From positions 1 to 39,622 of the forward strand of contig CAZSWR010000024.1 in assembly GCA_964610885.1 (NCBI GenBank): a DNA stretch of 39,622 bases, read 5' to 3'. A program made the position numbers and the translations under genes. The notes under the pieces were generated by a model. The model saw only the letters and a list, made by a program, of their open reading frames with translations, made no database searches and was not told the DNA's origin. This DNA is from CAZSWR01 sp964610885 (GTDB lineage Bacteria; Bacteroidota; Ignavibacteria; Kapaibacteriales; UBA2268). Shown piece by piece: positions 8,874 through 18,400 of this stretch (positions are counted from its first letter, which is position 1; every line of letters starts with the position of its first letter).

Positions 8874-9162
8874 GCCTGGCGATACAGATTTCAACAGATG
8901 ACTACCGAAGAAAAGAGTCAATTTCGAATGAATATCCAGAGTCAGCAGATCAGTATTAGTTATCAAGCAAGATAGCCTCTTTTTGGATTCACAAATCTAT
9001 CGATATAGAGCCTTGAGTGTTAGCCCACACCTGAAGCGATTGATACAATAAATACCCCCAATTAATAGCAGCTAAATAGAAACAATTGCAGACTACCTAC
9101 AATTATTTTGCCTTTTTATAGTCATTACAATTGAAGTTTGTGAATCTAAAGACCGTACGATA
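8874..9162. other. Intergenic stretch, nothing recognised
   Basis: About 290 AT-rich bases after the foldase terminator. No reading frame, RNA gene, repeat or convincing promoter is seen. Confidence 0.5.
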
Positions 9163-9606
9163 ATGGGCAACATAACCGAAAAGAAAGAAAGAATTTGCAT
9201 TTACGACCCCGGAGCAGGGCCAATCACAGTTACGCTCAAGGTTACAGACTTCATCACAGCAGGCGCTGATTTCAAGCTGATATACCCGACAATGAATAAA
9301 GTGCTCGAAGAGTTCAAACTAAGCCTGAATGAATCCCACATCGCACGCCACCAACTGCATTTCGACATTGCAGACCTTCACAAGCTGAAAATTGTGTGGC
9401 AAATTCTTTATTGCTCGATTAACCCCAGGGAAACTAAGGGCAAAATCAAAGTTGAATTCACTCAAATGAACAAACCGTGCCGCCTCACTATCCCGTCCGA
9501 ATGGGAGATTAATGACATTCCACCTCTCCAGATCAACCGCCCAGACTCGCTTTCTGCATCGCTGACATTCATGAAAAAGGAAATCGTCCCACTGACTAAT
9601 AGATAA
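9163..9606 (+). CDS. Hypothetical protein, 147 residues
   Basis: I do not recognise this protein. It begins MGNITEKKERICIYDPGAG, has no signal peptide or membrane helix, and mixes charged and hydrophobic residues like a soluble folded domain. Three scattered cysteines form no motif. Base composition and codon choice resemble the neighbouring real genes, and no long competing frame exists. The ribosome-binding site before the ATG is poor. It stands alone between the foldase terminator and a MITE-like repeat, so it may be accessory. It could also be a decaying gene. Confidence 0.55.
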   Translation: MGNITEKKERICIYDPGAGPITVTLKVTDFITAGADFKLIYPTMNKVLEEFKLSLNESHIARHQLHFDIADLHKLKIVWQILYCSINPRETKGKIKVEFTQMNKPCRLTIPSEWEINDIPPLQINRPDSLSASLTFMKKEIVPLTNR

Positions 9607-9643
9607 GTGCCGACTGCCGATTAATTTGTATGTAATTTTAGTT

Positions 9644-9787
9644 AATCATGGGGCTGTCTCAAAACTGTCATTCTGAACGTAGTGAAGAATCCATGCCATT
9701 CATAAGTCATTGCTGAATATGGATGTTTCACTTCGTTCAACATGACCAATAAACAGTTTTTTTAACTTTTGAGACATCCCCATGATT
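9644..9787. mobile_element. 144-bp palindromic MITE-like element
   Basis: Terminal inverted repeats of 21 bases (9644-9664 and 9767-9787) differ at one position: GGGGCTGTC against GGGGATGTC when read inward. The interior is also an imperfect palindrome: TTCTGAACGTAGTGAAGAA on the left pairs with TTCACTTCGTTCAACAT on the right. No coding sequence lies inside and no target duplication is evident at the ends. This fits a non-autonomous palindromic intergenic element. Related GTCATTCTGAACG-type repeats are, to my knowledge, common in bacterial genomes. Confidence 0.75.
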
Positions 9788-9864
9788 CGCCATGCAGACA
9801 ATCATCACATCATCACATCCCCTGACTTGACTAATCGCTGCAATCCTAAATTTTTCAAAAAAGT

Positions 9865-10098
9865 TTGAAACTTTTTTCTCGTTCCCCGACTCTTAATATT
9901 GCAAACAATACAATTACATATCCTTACGACGCGAGGAAAGAAGTGTTTCATGCGAACTCTTTATCCGTGGGTTGGCGGATTAGTTACTTCTTGAACAGCC
10001 ACGAGACAGCCACTTTGTTCGTGATCAAATGCACAAAAGAATACCAACATATCACAATTGAAATCGATAAAACTCAAGTGAATACCAAGGTTAGCTGA
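9865..10098 (+). CDS. Possible small hypothetical protein, 77 residues
   Basis: A TTG-started frame with a fairly protein-like composition (VGWRISYFLNSHETATLFVI, then TIEIDKTQ). There is no clear ribosome-binding site, and an in-frame stop lies 15 bases upstream of the TTG. It ends 48 bases before the secreted BNR-like gene. It could be a real small gene, the tail of a decayed one, or chance. Confidence 0.3.
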   Translation: MKLFSRSPTLNIANNTITYPYDARKEVFHANSLSVGWRISYFLNSHETATLFVIKCTKEYQHITIEIDKTQVNTKVS

Positions 10099-10146
10099 AG
10101 CTAATTCTGATATAGGCAGTTTCCCCAAACCAATCAAGGAGTATTT

Positions 10147-11379
10147 ATGAAAAAATTCAGTATTCTGTTTTGCTTAATGGCATTATTCATGTCCATGATC
10201 CCCGCATTCGCAGGCGAGGAAATCTGGGAATCGCAAGGCCCGACTAATGGTAACGGTCTCGGTTTCCTCTATTATTCATCAAACGGATGGCTTTATGGTG
10301 GCGGACAAGGAATCTTTTCATATTCCACAGACGAGGGCGCATCGTGGGTACAGGTTTCCAGCGAGAGTTCAACAAATATCCAGATGGCGATGGACGTAAC
10401 CGAATACGGTGGAAAGTTATACGTTGCTTGCGGCAGCGGTATCTATTCGTCAACGGACGGCAAATCAGGTTGGACTAGCGAATTTTCGCAAGACCAGGCT
10501 TATGGCATCGATTTCGATTCAGAAGGTAACGCCTATGCCCTAACCCCATTCTATGTTCTTTTTAGAGCAGCAAATTCTTCGACTTGGAAGGATATTACAC
10601 CTTCCGACGTTGAGGAGCACCCCATATTTGGTATTCTGCTCGACGGAGAAAGAGCCTTCCTTAAAACCGGATCCGACTCATATATTAGCACGGACAAAGG
10701 CAAACATTGGTCAAAGCTTTTCAATGAAACCCAAAGATACCCTTTCTATACAATCGAAAAGGCTGGCAATAAATACCTTGGATTCATTATGTTCACATCG
10801 AGCAACCCGGGGCTTTACGAATCCGAAGACGGTTACAATTGGAGGATGATCTCGACAGACTCCAACGGAGAGTACCTACTGAGGGTGAGTTATGACAAAT
10901 ACACGAACCGGCTTTTCGGCTTCTTCAGCTCAGGCAAAGAGGGTACTATTAAGACAAGTACGGACTTGGGGCGGACTTGGGTCGAAGCACGCGATGGATT
11001 GGGCGAGGAGTGCCAACGTATCTATTGCTTCGCGTTCAATCCAAACGGGATCGTTTATACCCTTGGTTACGACGGGAATTTATACAAAAGGCAATACACT
11101 CTAAACTCTGTGGAAATCGATCCGATGGGCGCTGATGATGCGTTGAAAGTATCGCAAGAAAGCGGCAAAATCTCTGTCGAGCCAGCCAGAACAGGTATTG
11201 GGTTGAAAGGTGTTCAAATGTTCAACAGTGTCGGAGATAAAATTTCCGATGCGAACCGAAACCATCAGGGCACGGAAATCTTTACTATCGATACCGACGG
11301 CCTGCCCTCTGGCGTGTATTTCCTAAGGTCGAATACATCGCAAGGCACTGTTACGTCGAAACTCTGCATCTACCGATAA
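10147..11379 (+). CDS. Secreted BNR/sialidase-like repeat protein with T9SS C-terminal domain
   Basis: A 410-residue exported protein. The signal peptide is clear: MKK, a hydrophobic core to residue 20, and AFA before GEE at about 22-23. Residues 30-330 carry repeated Asp-box-like turns (YSTDEGASWVQV, YSSTDGKSGW, ISTDKGKHWSK, TSTDLGRTWVE) expected to build a beta-propeller. The last 70 residues are a T9SS type A-like sorting domain, with ISVEPARTG, MFNSVGDKI, LPSGVYFLR and a final LCIYR. This predicts release or attachment at the cell surface through the type IX route. AGGAG lies 6 bases before the ATG. There are no clear catalytic residues, so binding or enzyme function is open. It resembles the larger protein at 15432-18980 in repeat style. 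Confidence 0.85.
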   Translation: MKKFSILFCLMALFMSMIPAFAGEEIWESQGPTNGNGLGFLYYSSNGWLYGGGQGIFSYSTDEGASWVQVSSESSTNIQMAMDVTEYGGKLYVACGSGIYSSTDGKSGWTSEFSQDQAYGIDFDSEGNAYALTPFYVLFRAANSSTWKDITPSDVEEHPIFGILLDGERAFLKTGSDSYISTDKGKHWSKLFNETQRYPFYTIEKAGNKYLGFIMFTSSNPGLYESEDGYNWRMISTDSNGEYLLRVSYDKYTNRLFGFFSSGKEGTIKTSTDLGRTWVEARDGLGEECQRIYCFAFNPNGIVYTLGYDGNLYKRQYTLNSVEIDPMGADDALKVSQESGKISVEPARTGIGLKGVQMFNSVGDKISDANRNHQGTEIFTIDTDGLPSGVYFLRSNTSQGTVTSKLCIYR

Positions 11380-11406
11380 TATTGATTTGGAATTGACTAC
11401 AAACGC

Positions 11407-11446
11407 AATCAAGGCCCATTGACAATTCAACGGGCCTTGATTTTTT
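11407..11446 (+). terminator. Intrinsic terminator between convergent genes
   Basis: A perfect 11-bp stem (11407-11417 with 11432-11442) runs into TTTTTT. It ends the BNR-like gene; the reverse strand lacks a T run, so it serves the PLP-enzyme gene less well. Confidence 0.85.
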
Positions 11447-11460
11447 AATTCATTAGCAAT

Positions 11461-12603
11461 TTACGCTTTGGCGTAGCTTGCCACTTCGATCACAGAATCG
11501 AGGAATTTCGTTGCTTCTTCGTCGGTCGTGAAATACGAAGGGCTGACGCGAACCGTGCCCCATGGATGCACGCCCATTGGCTCCAATATGAGCGGGGCGC
11601 AATGCAATCCGGTGCGGACGGAAATGTCGTACGAACTCTCGAGGAAATAGCCAACCTCTTCGGGGACCATATTTTTGATGTTAAAGCAGAAATTGCACAG
11701 GCTGTTGTTGGCTTCGTGAGTGTGAATGATGAACTTGGGATGTTTCGACAGCTCGCTAATGAAACGTTTGACGATGCTGCGTTTGCGGTCGTGGATTTTG
11801 TCCATACCGGTTTTCGTAACGAAGTCCACGCCTGCTTTGAGCGAAACGATACCGGGCATGTTCGGCGTGCCGGCTTCGTAGCGCAGCGGCAGGTTGTCCG
11901 GTTGGTAGAGCACTTCGCTGAGGACGCCTGTACCGCCTGTTTTGAGGGCTTTCAGGTTCAGTCCTTCCTTGACGCAGAGGCCGCCAATGCCGGGCAGCCC
12001 ATAGAGCGATTTATGGCCGGTGAACGCGAGGGCATCGATGTCCCAACCCTCGAAATCGATCGGCAAGGTGCCGGCGGATTGCGAAGCATCGACCACGAAA
12101 AGGAGGCCGTGCTTATGGGCGATTTCAGATATCTTCTGAATGTCGATGATGCTGCCGGTAACGTTTGATGAATGATTCAGTATAATTGCTTTTGTGTTCG
12201 GTTTTATAGCTTTCTCGATATCTTCCGGGGCCACGTAGCCGTTGGCATCGCAGCCGACGAATGTCAGTTCGATTTCTCCTTCGCGCTCCAAAGTTTTCAG
12301 AGGGCGAATAACGGAGTTGTGTTCGATTAGGGTGGTAACGACGTGCCCGCCTCTGATATCGATTCCCTTGATTGCGAGGTTGAGTGCTTCGGTGCTTCCC
12401 GAAGTGAAAATCACTCTAAACGGATCGGATATGTTGAATAGTCGTGCCAGCGCGGCGCGACAAGCATAGTCCGCATCTTCGAGTTCGCGGTCGAAACCGG
12501 CTCGAGACCCGTGACAGGGGAATGAATTCAGGTGGTCCGTTACCGCCTCAATTACTTCCTTTGGTTTGGGGAAAGTGGTTGCGGCGTTGTTCAAATAGAT
12601 CAT
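11461..12603 (-). CDS. Cysteine desulfurase family PLP enzyme (aminotransferase class V)
   Basis: Fold-type I PLP enzyme, 380 residues. The internal aldimine lysine is K198 in FTGHKSLYG. D172 in VVDASQSAG should contact the pyridine nitrogen and H95 should stack on the ring. C335 in RTGLHCAP matches the sulfur-accepting cysteine of the CsdA/SufS-like group. The N-terminus IYLNNAATTFPKP and the overall shape fit the shorter EF2568-like cysteine desulfurase subfamily rather than classic IscS or SufS. Its exact sulfur acceptor is not clear: no scaffold, SufE or thiamine/molybdopterin gene is next to it. It is converging on the BNR-like gene. The ribosome-binding site is weak (AGGT). Confidence 0.9.
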   Translation of the reverse strand: MIYLNNAATTFPKPKEVIEAVTDHLNSFPCHGSRAGFDRELEDADYACRAALARLFNISDPFRVIFTSGSTEALNLAIKGIDIRGGHVVTTLIEHNSVIRPLKTLEREGEIELTFVGCDANGYVAPEDIEKAIKPNTKAIILNHSSNVTGSIIDIQKISEIAHKHGLLFVVDASQSAGTLPIDFEGWDIDALAFTGHKSLYGLPGIGGLCVKEGLNLKALKTGGTGVLSEVLYQPDNLPLRYEAGTPNMPGIVSLKAGVDFVTKTGMDKIHDRKRSIVKRFISELSKHPKFIIHTHEANNSLCNFCFNIKNMVPEEVGYFLESSYDISVRTGLHCAPLILEPMGVHPWGTVRVSPSYFTTDEEATKFLDSVIEVASYAKA

Positions 12604-12998
12604 GTAAGTACCTGAAATTTATTATACAATTGGCTGTATCTACTTTAATTATCAGCCAAAAAAAAATATTGCAACAGTTTCGTGTGCGAAGCCATGCAAT
12701 TCTATACAAATATAACTATTATCCGCCGGATAAGGAAATACAATTAGTTGTGAATTTTTAACAATAGTAAGGATATTGCACGAAGAGGTTCTTATCTTAA
12801 GGAAAACAATAACAAATTCAACTCTGCTTTCGCCAAAGCACTGCTTTCAAAATTATTCGGCTGTCCCACCGACAATACAACAAACGGGGCCGATAACGTT
12901 TTGTGTGGGTTTAGCCATTAGACAGAATGGTCTTGGACCTTCGTACGGGTTCAATATTTTGAACCCCTACTCTCTGGCCGACGTCAAGCCGCCCCGAG
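12604..12998. other. Intergenic stretch with one hairpin
   Basis: This 395-base gap lies between two minus-strand genes. It holds a perfect 8-bp stem with a TATT loop at 12947-12966 (GGGTTCAA/TTGAACCC), about 33 bases after the stop of the secreted-protein gene and without a T run. The stretch 12890-12990 reads like a degenerate dispersed repeat rather than a gene. The promoter of the PLP enzyme should be at the left end, which is AT-rich. Confidence 0.5.
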
Positions 12999-13811
12999 CT
13001 ATCGGGCAGCGCCGATCTTCGCGAAGCCTTTCGAACCATTCGCGGTCTGAACCACGTAGAAACCTGCCGGAAGCCCGCTTACACGAATTCTGGCCCTGTC
13101 GGCATCAATCAATTCGCTCGAAAGCCCTGACACTCGTTCGCCAAGGGAGTTGAAAACCTGTATTTTATCGATCGCGAGCGAGTTCAGACCGGAAATCTCG
13201 ATGAATTCGATAGCCGGATTCGGATACACTGCGAACTTGGTTATAGGCAGCTCATTTGTATTGGTTGGTATAGAATCGTACCAAGCCACTGCAAAGGCCA
13301 TGTATTGGATTTCCTTCGTTGCGCCGCCACCCAGGTCCACATCCCTGCTCCCGAGGTATATATAGTCAGCAATGCTGATCGGATAAGAAAATTTGACCCG
13401 GCCTTCGTACCTCGTGAAACCGCTAAGCCAATCATAGCTCAGAATGCTAAAATCAGACCTAATAAATGTGCCGTCCGAACATATCCCAACGGGGCTATTG
13501 CCCGGGCCGGCAAAGTTATCCAGGAGCGCGTTAAAAACTTCGCCCTCGCCGTTCAACGCTTCAAGAGAGTCGATCAATTTGTCAATTCGATCCGTTAAAA
13601 CCAGCGGAGCTTCGGCCGCCATATTGTTTCGTAGGTATAGCAGCGCATCGTAGAGGCTAAGGCACCCGGCCGAGCACAATCGGTCAATCATGCGGTCTTC
13701 GCCCTCGTTCGTCAGGACAAATGCAACAGCGTCGGTCTTGAAAACTTGGGCGATTCCGAGCGAATGACAAGACAGCACTGCCACAAGCAAGCCAATTAAG
13801 TACTTTTTCAT
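12999..13811 (-). CDS. Small secreted protein with T9SS C-terminal domain
   Basis: A 270-residue exported protein. The signal peptide spans about residues 1-22 (MKKYLIGLLVAVLSCHSLGIAQ). The middle part (25-190) has no domain I recognise; it has a pair of cysteines in LCSAGCLS and acidic, aromatic-rich sequence. The last 75 residues are a T9SS type A-like domain: VYPNPA, IQVFNSLGERV, GLPAGFYVVQ and a final KIGAAR. I start at ATG 13811 rather than the in-frame TTG 12 bases upstream because the former begins a normal signal peptide. It lies 62 bases downstream of the phosphoesterase gene on the same strand and may share its transcript. Confidence 0.82.
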   Translation of the reverse strand: MKKYLIGLLVAVLSCHSLGIAQVFKTDAVAFVLTNEGEDRMIDRLCSAGCLSLYDALLYLRNNMAAEAPLVLTDRIDKLIDSLEALNGEGEVFNALLDNFAGPGNSPVGICSDGTFIRSDFSILSYDWLSGFTRYEGRVKFSYPISIADYIYLGSRDVDLGGGATKEIQYMAFAVAWYDSIPTNTNELPITKFAVYPNPAIEFIEISGLNSLAIDKIQVFNSLGERVSGLSSELIDADRARIRVSGLPAGFYVVQTANGSKGFAKIGAAR

Positions 13812-13873
13812 TTTACTTTGCAAATAATGAACAAAAGCTCGCTAAAAAGAATCAACAGATTATCGCGAGCAGC

Positions 13874-14995
13874 TTATTTGACAACAGTGAAAGTGCCAAC
13901 CGCCCCGCAACACCGGAAGCAATACAGCCCGGATGGCAGGTTGGAGACGTCGATCCGAAATGAATTTGCATTGTTTCCAGCTTGGATTGCTATCGGAAGT
14001 TCCATCCCCATTGTATCGAAGAATTGCACTGTTTGCAAGCATTCTACAGGATTGGATGTACGAAATTCGAGATAATCCATTGCCGGATTCGGCCAAATCG
14101 TGAGTTTTTTGTTGGTTGATTCTTCATCAGTTTCTGCGCTCGTTTTTTCCCAGCACTCCGATATCGGAGACGCGGAAGCTGCCGCCCCGGAATGCGCCAG
14201 TCCGTACATATCCTCGATTGTCCGCAACAGGCTGAAGAGATTATATGGCTCGTTATATGTGCCACCATTAACTTTCTCGCCAACAAACAATGTCGCTATC
14301 TGATTTGCGCAGCAATAATCGTCTTCGTCGAAAGTTATAATTAGCAACCCATTGTTACTCGCGGCCCATTGCGCATAGGCTCCCAATTTTTCGCGCACCC
14401 ATTTGTCTCCGCGTGTGATTCTTTCCGGATCGGCCCCGTCGTGCATATCATTTGCTACGTTGGGAACAACGAAGCTCACAGTCGGCAGCGTGGAGAAATC
14501 CTTTGGGAATGCAGAAAAAGGTTTGTTGCATTCCGGCGGCACCTGGTTTTTGCCATTGCCCTGCCAATACGATGCGGGGTTGTGGCGGCGGGCATAATCG
14601 CCGGACGTGAAAACGAGCGATCCTGTCGCGGGCAGGTCCTCGGAGTAGGTTGCAAATGATTCGCCTGCTGCAATTAATGCGCTTGCAAGGTTATCAGTTG
14701 CAAATGGTATTCCCTGCGGCAATTGATCATCTGTAACACCTTGGTTCCCACCGGAGAACAGATCCAAATAGTTCGGCTGGCTGGGGTGCTCGATAGCGTA
14801 AAAATTGCTTAGAAGTGCAGTATTATTTCCGCCTACGAGCGAATTGATAAATGGTGCTGCGCTCGGCCCAATTATCTCGCTATAACCATGATTCTCGAGA
14901 ATGACGACAACAACGTTTGCCGGCTTCGGAATGCTGGCTTCGGCAAATATTGTGTTAATTGATAGAATCCATAATAGCATTAGTAGTTTTTTCAC
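13874..14995 (-). CDS. Secreted acid phosphatase-like phosphoesterase with T9SS domain
   Basis: Phosphoesterase family related to bacterial acid phosphatase AcpA and phosphatidylcholine-hydrolysing phospholipase C. The core shows VVVILENHGYSE (E34, N35), EHPSQPNYLDLFSG (69-82), TYSEDLP, RRHNPASYW, VPNVANDMHDG (H185, D186), GDKW and ITFDEDD (D223-D226). Family members often have His or Arg after the Asn in the NxI segment; here it is NQI. The first 18 residues are a signal peptide. The last 75 are a T9SS type A-like domain (IWPNPAMDYLEF, LPSGLYCFR, FTVVK). It should act outside the cell on phosphomonoesters or phospholipids. It starts at GTG 14995. It is followed by the small T9SS-type protein. 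Confidence 0.88.
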   Translation of the reverse strand: MKKLLMLLWILSINTIFAEASIPKPANVVVVILENHGYSEIIGPSAAPFINSLVGGNNTALLSNFYAIEHPSQPNYLDLFSGGNQGVTDDQLPQGIPFATDNLASALIAAGESFATYSEDLPATGSLVFTSGDYARRHNPASYWQGNGKNQVPPECNKPFSAFPKDFSTLPTVSFVVPNVANDMHDGADPERITRGDKWVREKLGAYAQWAASNNGLLIITFDEDDYCCANQIATLFVGEKVNGGTYNEPYNLFSLLRTIEDMYGLAHSGAAASASPISECWEKTSAETDEESTNKKLTIWPNPAMDYLEFRTSNPVECLQTVQFFDTMGMELPIAIQAGNNANSFRIDVSNLPSGLYCFRCCGAVGTFTVVK

Positions 14996-15117
14996 AATAG
15001 AATACTAACGATTTATAGTACAAATACTCACTGTTTTTTTCTTGGCTCAATAACGTTTCAAATGGGTACTGTAACAGTTGCCATTTTGAGCGAGAAATTA
15101 AAATAAAAGTAATATTT

Positions 15118-15292
15118 TACCGCGCGAGCGGTTGTTGTATTGTAGTAAATTATTTGAATTTTTGTACAAGATTTCGCGTAGCGAATGTTTTATATGATAG
15201 ACTGATCATGTAGAGAATTATATAACAACCGCTATGCGGTATGACTTGCAAGGGAATATCAACTGCTACAATATAACAACCACTACGCGGTA
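15118..15292. repeat. Three copies of a 25-28 bp hairpin repeat
   Basis: AACAACCGCTATGCGGTA-type units occur at 15217-15241 (+), 15268-15292 (+) and, inverted, 15118-15145 (-). Each ends in a small palindrome ACCGC-nnn-GCGGT, or a near version, preceded by ATATAACA or ATACAACA. A related TTCGCGTAGCGAA palindrome lies at about 15173-15185. No gene overlaps them. Confidence 0.7.
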
Positions 15293-15388
15293 TCAATTCG
15301 CCATAGAACCATTTTCAATAGCCGCCAATAGCAAAAGCGATTTGGGGGATTTGTCGATGTTTCAATAACTTACAAGCAAGCGAACAAC

Positions 15389-15400
15389 GGGGCTTGCCCC
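15389..15400 (-). terminator. Short hairpin after the 1182-residue protein gene, possible weak terminator
   Basis: GGGGCTTGCCCC folds into a tight stem but is followed on the minus strand only by GTTGTTCG. The same hairpin, with a following ATTGCAT-like context, occurs after the giant-protein gene at 21560-21571, so it may be a dispersed repeat used as a terminator. Confidence 0.35.
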
Positions 15401-15431
15401 ATTGCATACGAAATAGCACTATCTTCAACTA

Positions 15432-18400
15432 TTATTCCGCCTCGGGCACTTCGCTGCCGGTGTTGAAATTGTTCAGTATCTGCAAATAATCGAGTGCATT
15501 TATCATCCCGTTCGCGTCGGTGTCTCCAGAGCGGAGCAGCCAACGTGTCCCCGATTGGATTGTGCCGTTATTCATTGCTTTCGCGGCCGCATCCGAGAAA
15601 TCATAGCTCACCGTGGGAGTTGTTGCGGAGAACGTTACTCGGGCCGAAGACACTACCGAAAGGTGGCCGCCGTGGCGGTAAACAATCCAATACTGCCCGG
15701 GAGCAATGTTGGAGAAAGCGCAAGACGTCAGGCCTGTTGTGTCGCAAATACCAGATTTCCGGGCAACGAGCGCCGAAGTATAGAAATCCGTACCGGAACG
15801 CAATTCAACGATTCCTGCGGTCGGTTTCTGGCGCGTACCGTTCCAATATCCCTGAAGAAGCGCTTTGACGTTCACCGTGGCGGTGAATTCATTTATCGGA
15901 TATGTTTGGTAGAAAAGTTCGTCCACGTACATATCGTTTCCATACTGACTGTCTGCGAGCAACATCAGGTAATTCGTCGAACTATTGAACGAAGCCGGTA
16001 GGTTTATCAAATTGAAATACCATCCTTCGCCGCTGACTGCCGGGTCGGACGAAGCCACGCGATTGATCGTATCGATGGCTGTCGCGTTCGTAAGCGAAGG
16101 AGTTGTATTGGCATATACAATGATTTTGTCCAAAGTAGTATTGTAGCCGTTATCGCGATACATCCAGAATCCGACGTAGGCGGGTTGGCCGGCCGGGCGC
16201 TGCGCCAGAGTAAATGCCGGCGAGGTTAGGAGTGCTGATTCAGTTGCTTGGTAGGTCCAGCTCTTGTATGCGATCATTCCCTCGCCATGCTTCGGATCGA
16301 CGTCTGGATGTGTCCCAACTGTTTCGCGGGACCAGAGCGCGCTTGCATTTGAGCCAGATGCTTTCGTGTTAGTCCAACCTGTTGGCGGGAATGTAGTGCT
16401 GTCGAAAGTAACTCTGACGGTATTGGGTGGCAAAATAACCAGATCCGTACCGTTATCGGCAGCGGTTATCGAGGGATTCGATGCCTTCACGCGGATTCGG
16501 TATCCTGTCGATGGCAAAAGGTTGGCCGGAATAGTGGCCGAGATGGTGCCCGTAGTCGTGGCCGAAACGGTTCCGATGCTTGTTGGATTGTCGAACATGC
16601 CATTGCCATCGGAAAGTTGGGCCGTGAAGACATTGCCCGCATTGAAAGGCGTCGCGCCGACTGTGTAGCCCACGCTTATCGCGGCACCAGTCGAGAATAC
16701 CGAGTCGGCCAAGGCATTCGTAGTAACAGTAACGCCGGGCAATTCGACCTCCCACAGCCCACGGCCAAACGTTGCGGCGCGCAGTTTCGAGCTTGAGTAT
16801 TGTATTTCTAACTCATCGATGACCACGTTGGGCAGGTTAGTATTGAAGTCCACCCAGTCGGTGGCGGAGGAATCGCGGTAGTAAACGCCAATATCGGTAC
16901 CCACATAGAGCCGGCCGAGGAAATTATTCTGGAAAACAATGGTATTGGCAGGCACGTTGGGCAGCGTGCCGGAAATATTAGTCCACGATGAGCCGCCATT
17001 GGTGGATTGATACACCTTTTGCCCGGCAGTGAATCCCGACACAGTAGCCCAGATTTTGTTCGGGTTGCTCTGGTGAATGGCCATATACGTGATGCTGTTG
17101 CTCGACGGCGAAGTGAGGTTTGTCCAGGTGGAGCCACCATCGGTAGTGCGGCGCAGAGTGGAGCCTTTGCTCATATAGATATAATCTGCGTTCGAAGGGG
17201 CAATTTGGAGCATATCCACGTTCGACGAAGAATCAGAAAAAGTGGAAATCCTCGTCCACGAATCGCCACGATTTGTGGATTTCCATACTTGTTTCAGGCC
17301 AACAAAAATCGTGGCCGGAACGGTTGGATGGATGACGAATGGAGTAACCCAAGCGCCCTCTTGGGGCATCGTAAGCGACGAGAAATTGTTGCCGCCATCC
17401 ATCGAGCGCGCCATTTCGCCGCCCGGATAGGTGCCATACATAATGCTTGCGTTGGAATAATCGACCATGCACTCCATACCGTCGCCGCCCATGACATCTT
17501 CCCAACCGGCAGTATTGCCCCAGCGTTTGGTTCCGTTGTCCTGAGCGCCCGCGATAGTTACGTTTGGATTCGTCTGCGACACTCCAAGCCTATAGAATTG
17601 TGTCGTGATCATACCACTTCCTATCCAATTCCACGCAGTGCCGAGATTCGTCGTTTTATAGACGCCACCATCGTTCCCGACGTATAGGCGGGAAGTGTTC
17701 GGAACGAAATAGAGGTCGTGGTGGTCGGCGTGCATATTGCCCGTCCAATTGCTGGCTGGGGCCCAATTGGTTCCGCCGTCGGTTGTTTTCCAGACGTTCA
17801 CTCCGCCGATGAAAACACAATTGGAATCCAGTGGCGAGGCAGCTACGCACAGGTCGTACCAGCCCTGGCCGCCAGTATCGTCACCGGTTTGCGACCAGCC
17901 CAACATATTGGGAGTGTTCACTTTCAGTGTCCAATTCACGCCGCTGTTCGAGGATTTATAGAAACCAAGGAAGCCAGAATTGGCTGAATTGGCATACAAA
18001 GCATAGACGATAGAAGGATTGTGGGGCGTAACGCCAATTGCAATTCGCTGTACGGACGAAGTGGCCAGCCCGGTGGTGATGAGCGACCAAGTAGTGCCGC
18101 CATCCGTGGAACGGTAGAATCCAGTATTTGCGCCATACATCACGGACGGGTCGCCTGGTTTGAATTCCATATCGCTAAAATCGTTCGTCGAGATTTGCAC
18201 CCAGGTGGATCCGGCGTTCGTTGTTTTGTAAACGCCATTGCTCGTGGCGGCGTAGAGAATGCTGTAGTCCGTTGGGTGCATCAGCAGCCGAGAGATCACT
18301 CTTGCGTCGGTACGGCTCCAATTGAGTCCGGTTTGGTTCCACGTCAGTCCGCCGTCGGTAGTTTTCATCACGCCGATGCTTCGCGTGTCCCAATGGTCTG

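Larger units (their letters stand above)
14996..15431. other. Intergenic stretch with hairpin repeats
   Basis: This 436-base gap lies between two minus-strand genes. It contains the three 25-28 bp hairpin repeats, plus GGGGCTTGCCCC at 15389-15400, about 30 bases after the stop of the 1182-residue protein gene. No gene is seen. The GTG start of the phosphoesterase is preceded by AT-rich sequence where its promoter should lie. Confidence 0.55.

Noticed and set aside
11461..12603. Cysteine desulfurase-like gene as part of a DNA phosphorothioation (Dnd) locus
   Set aside because: No dndB-E-like gene is next to it; the neighbours are unrelated secreted-protein genes.
12776..13153. 125-codon plus-strand frame
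   Set aside because: Its second half is antisense to the T9SS-type domain of the secreted protein, and its first half lies over repeat-like sequence.
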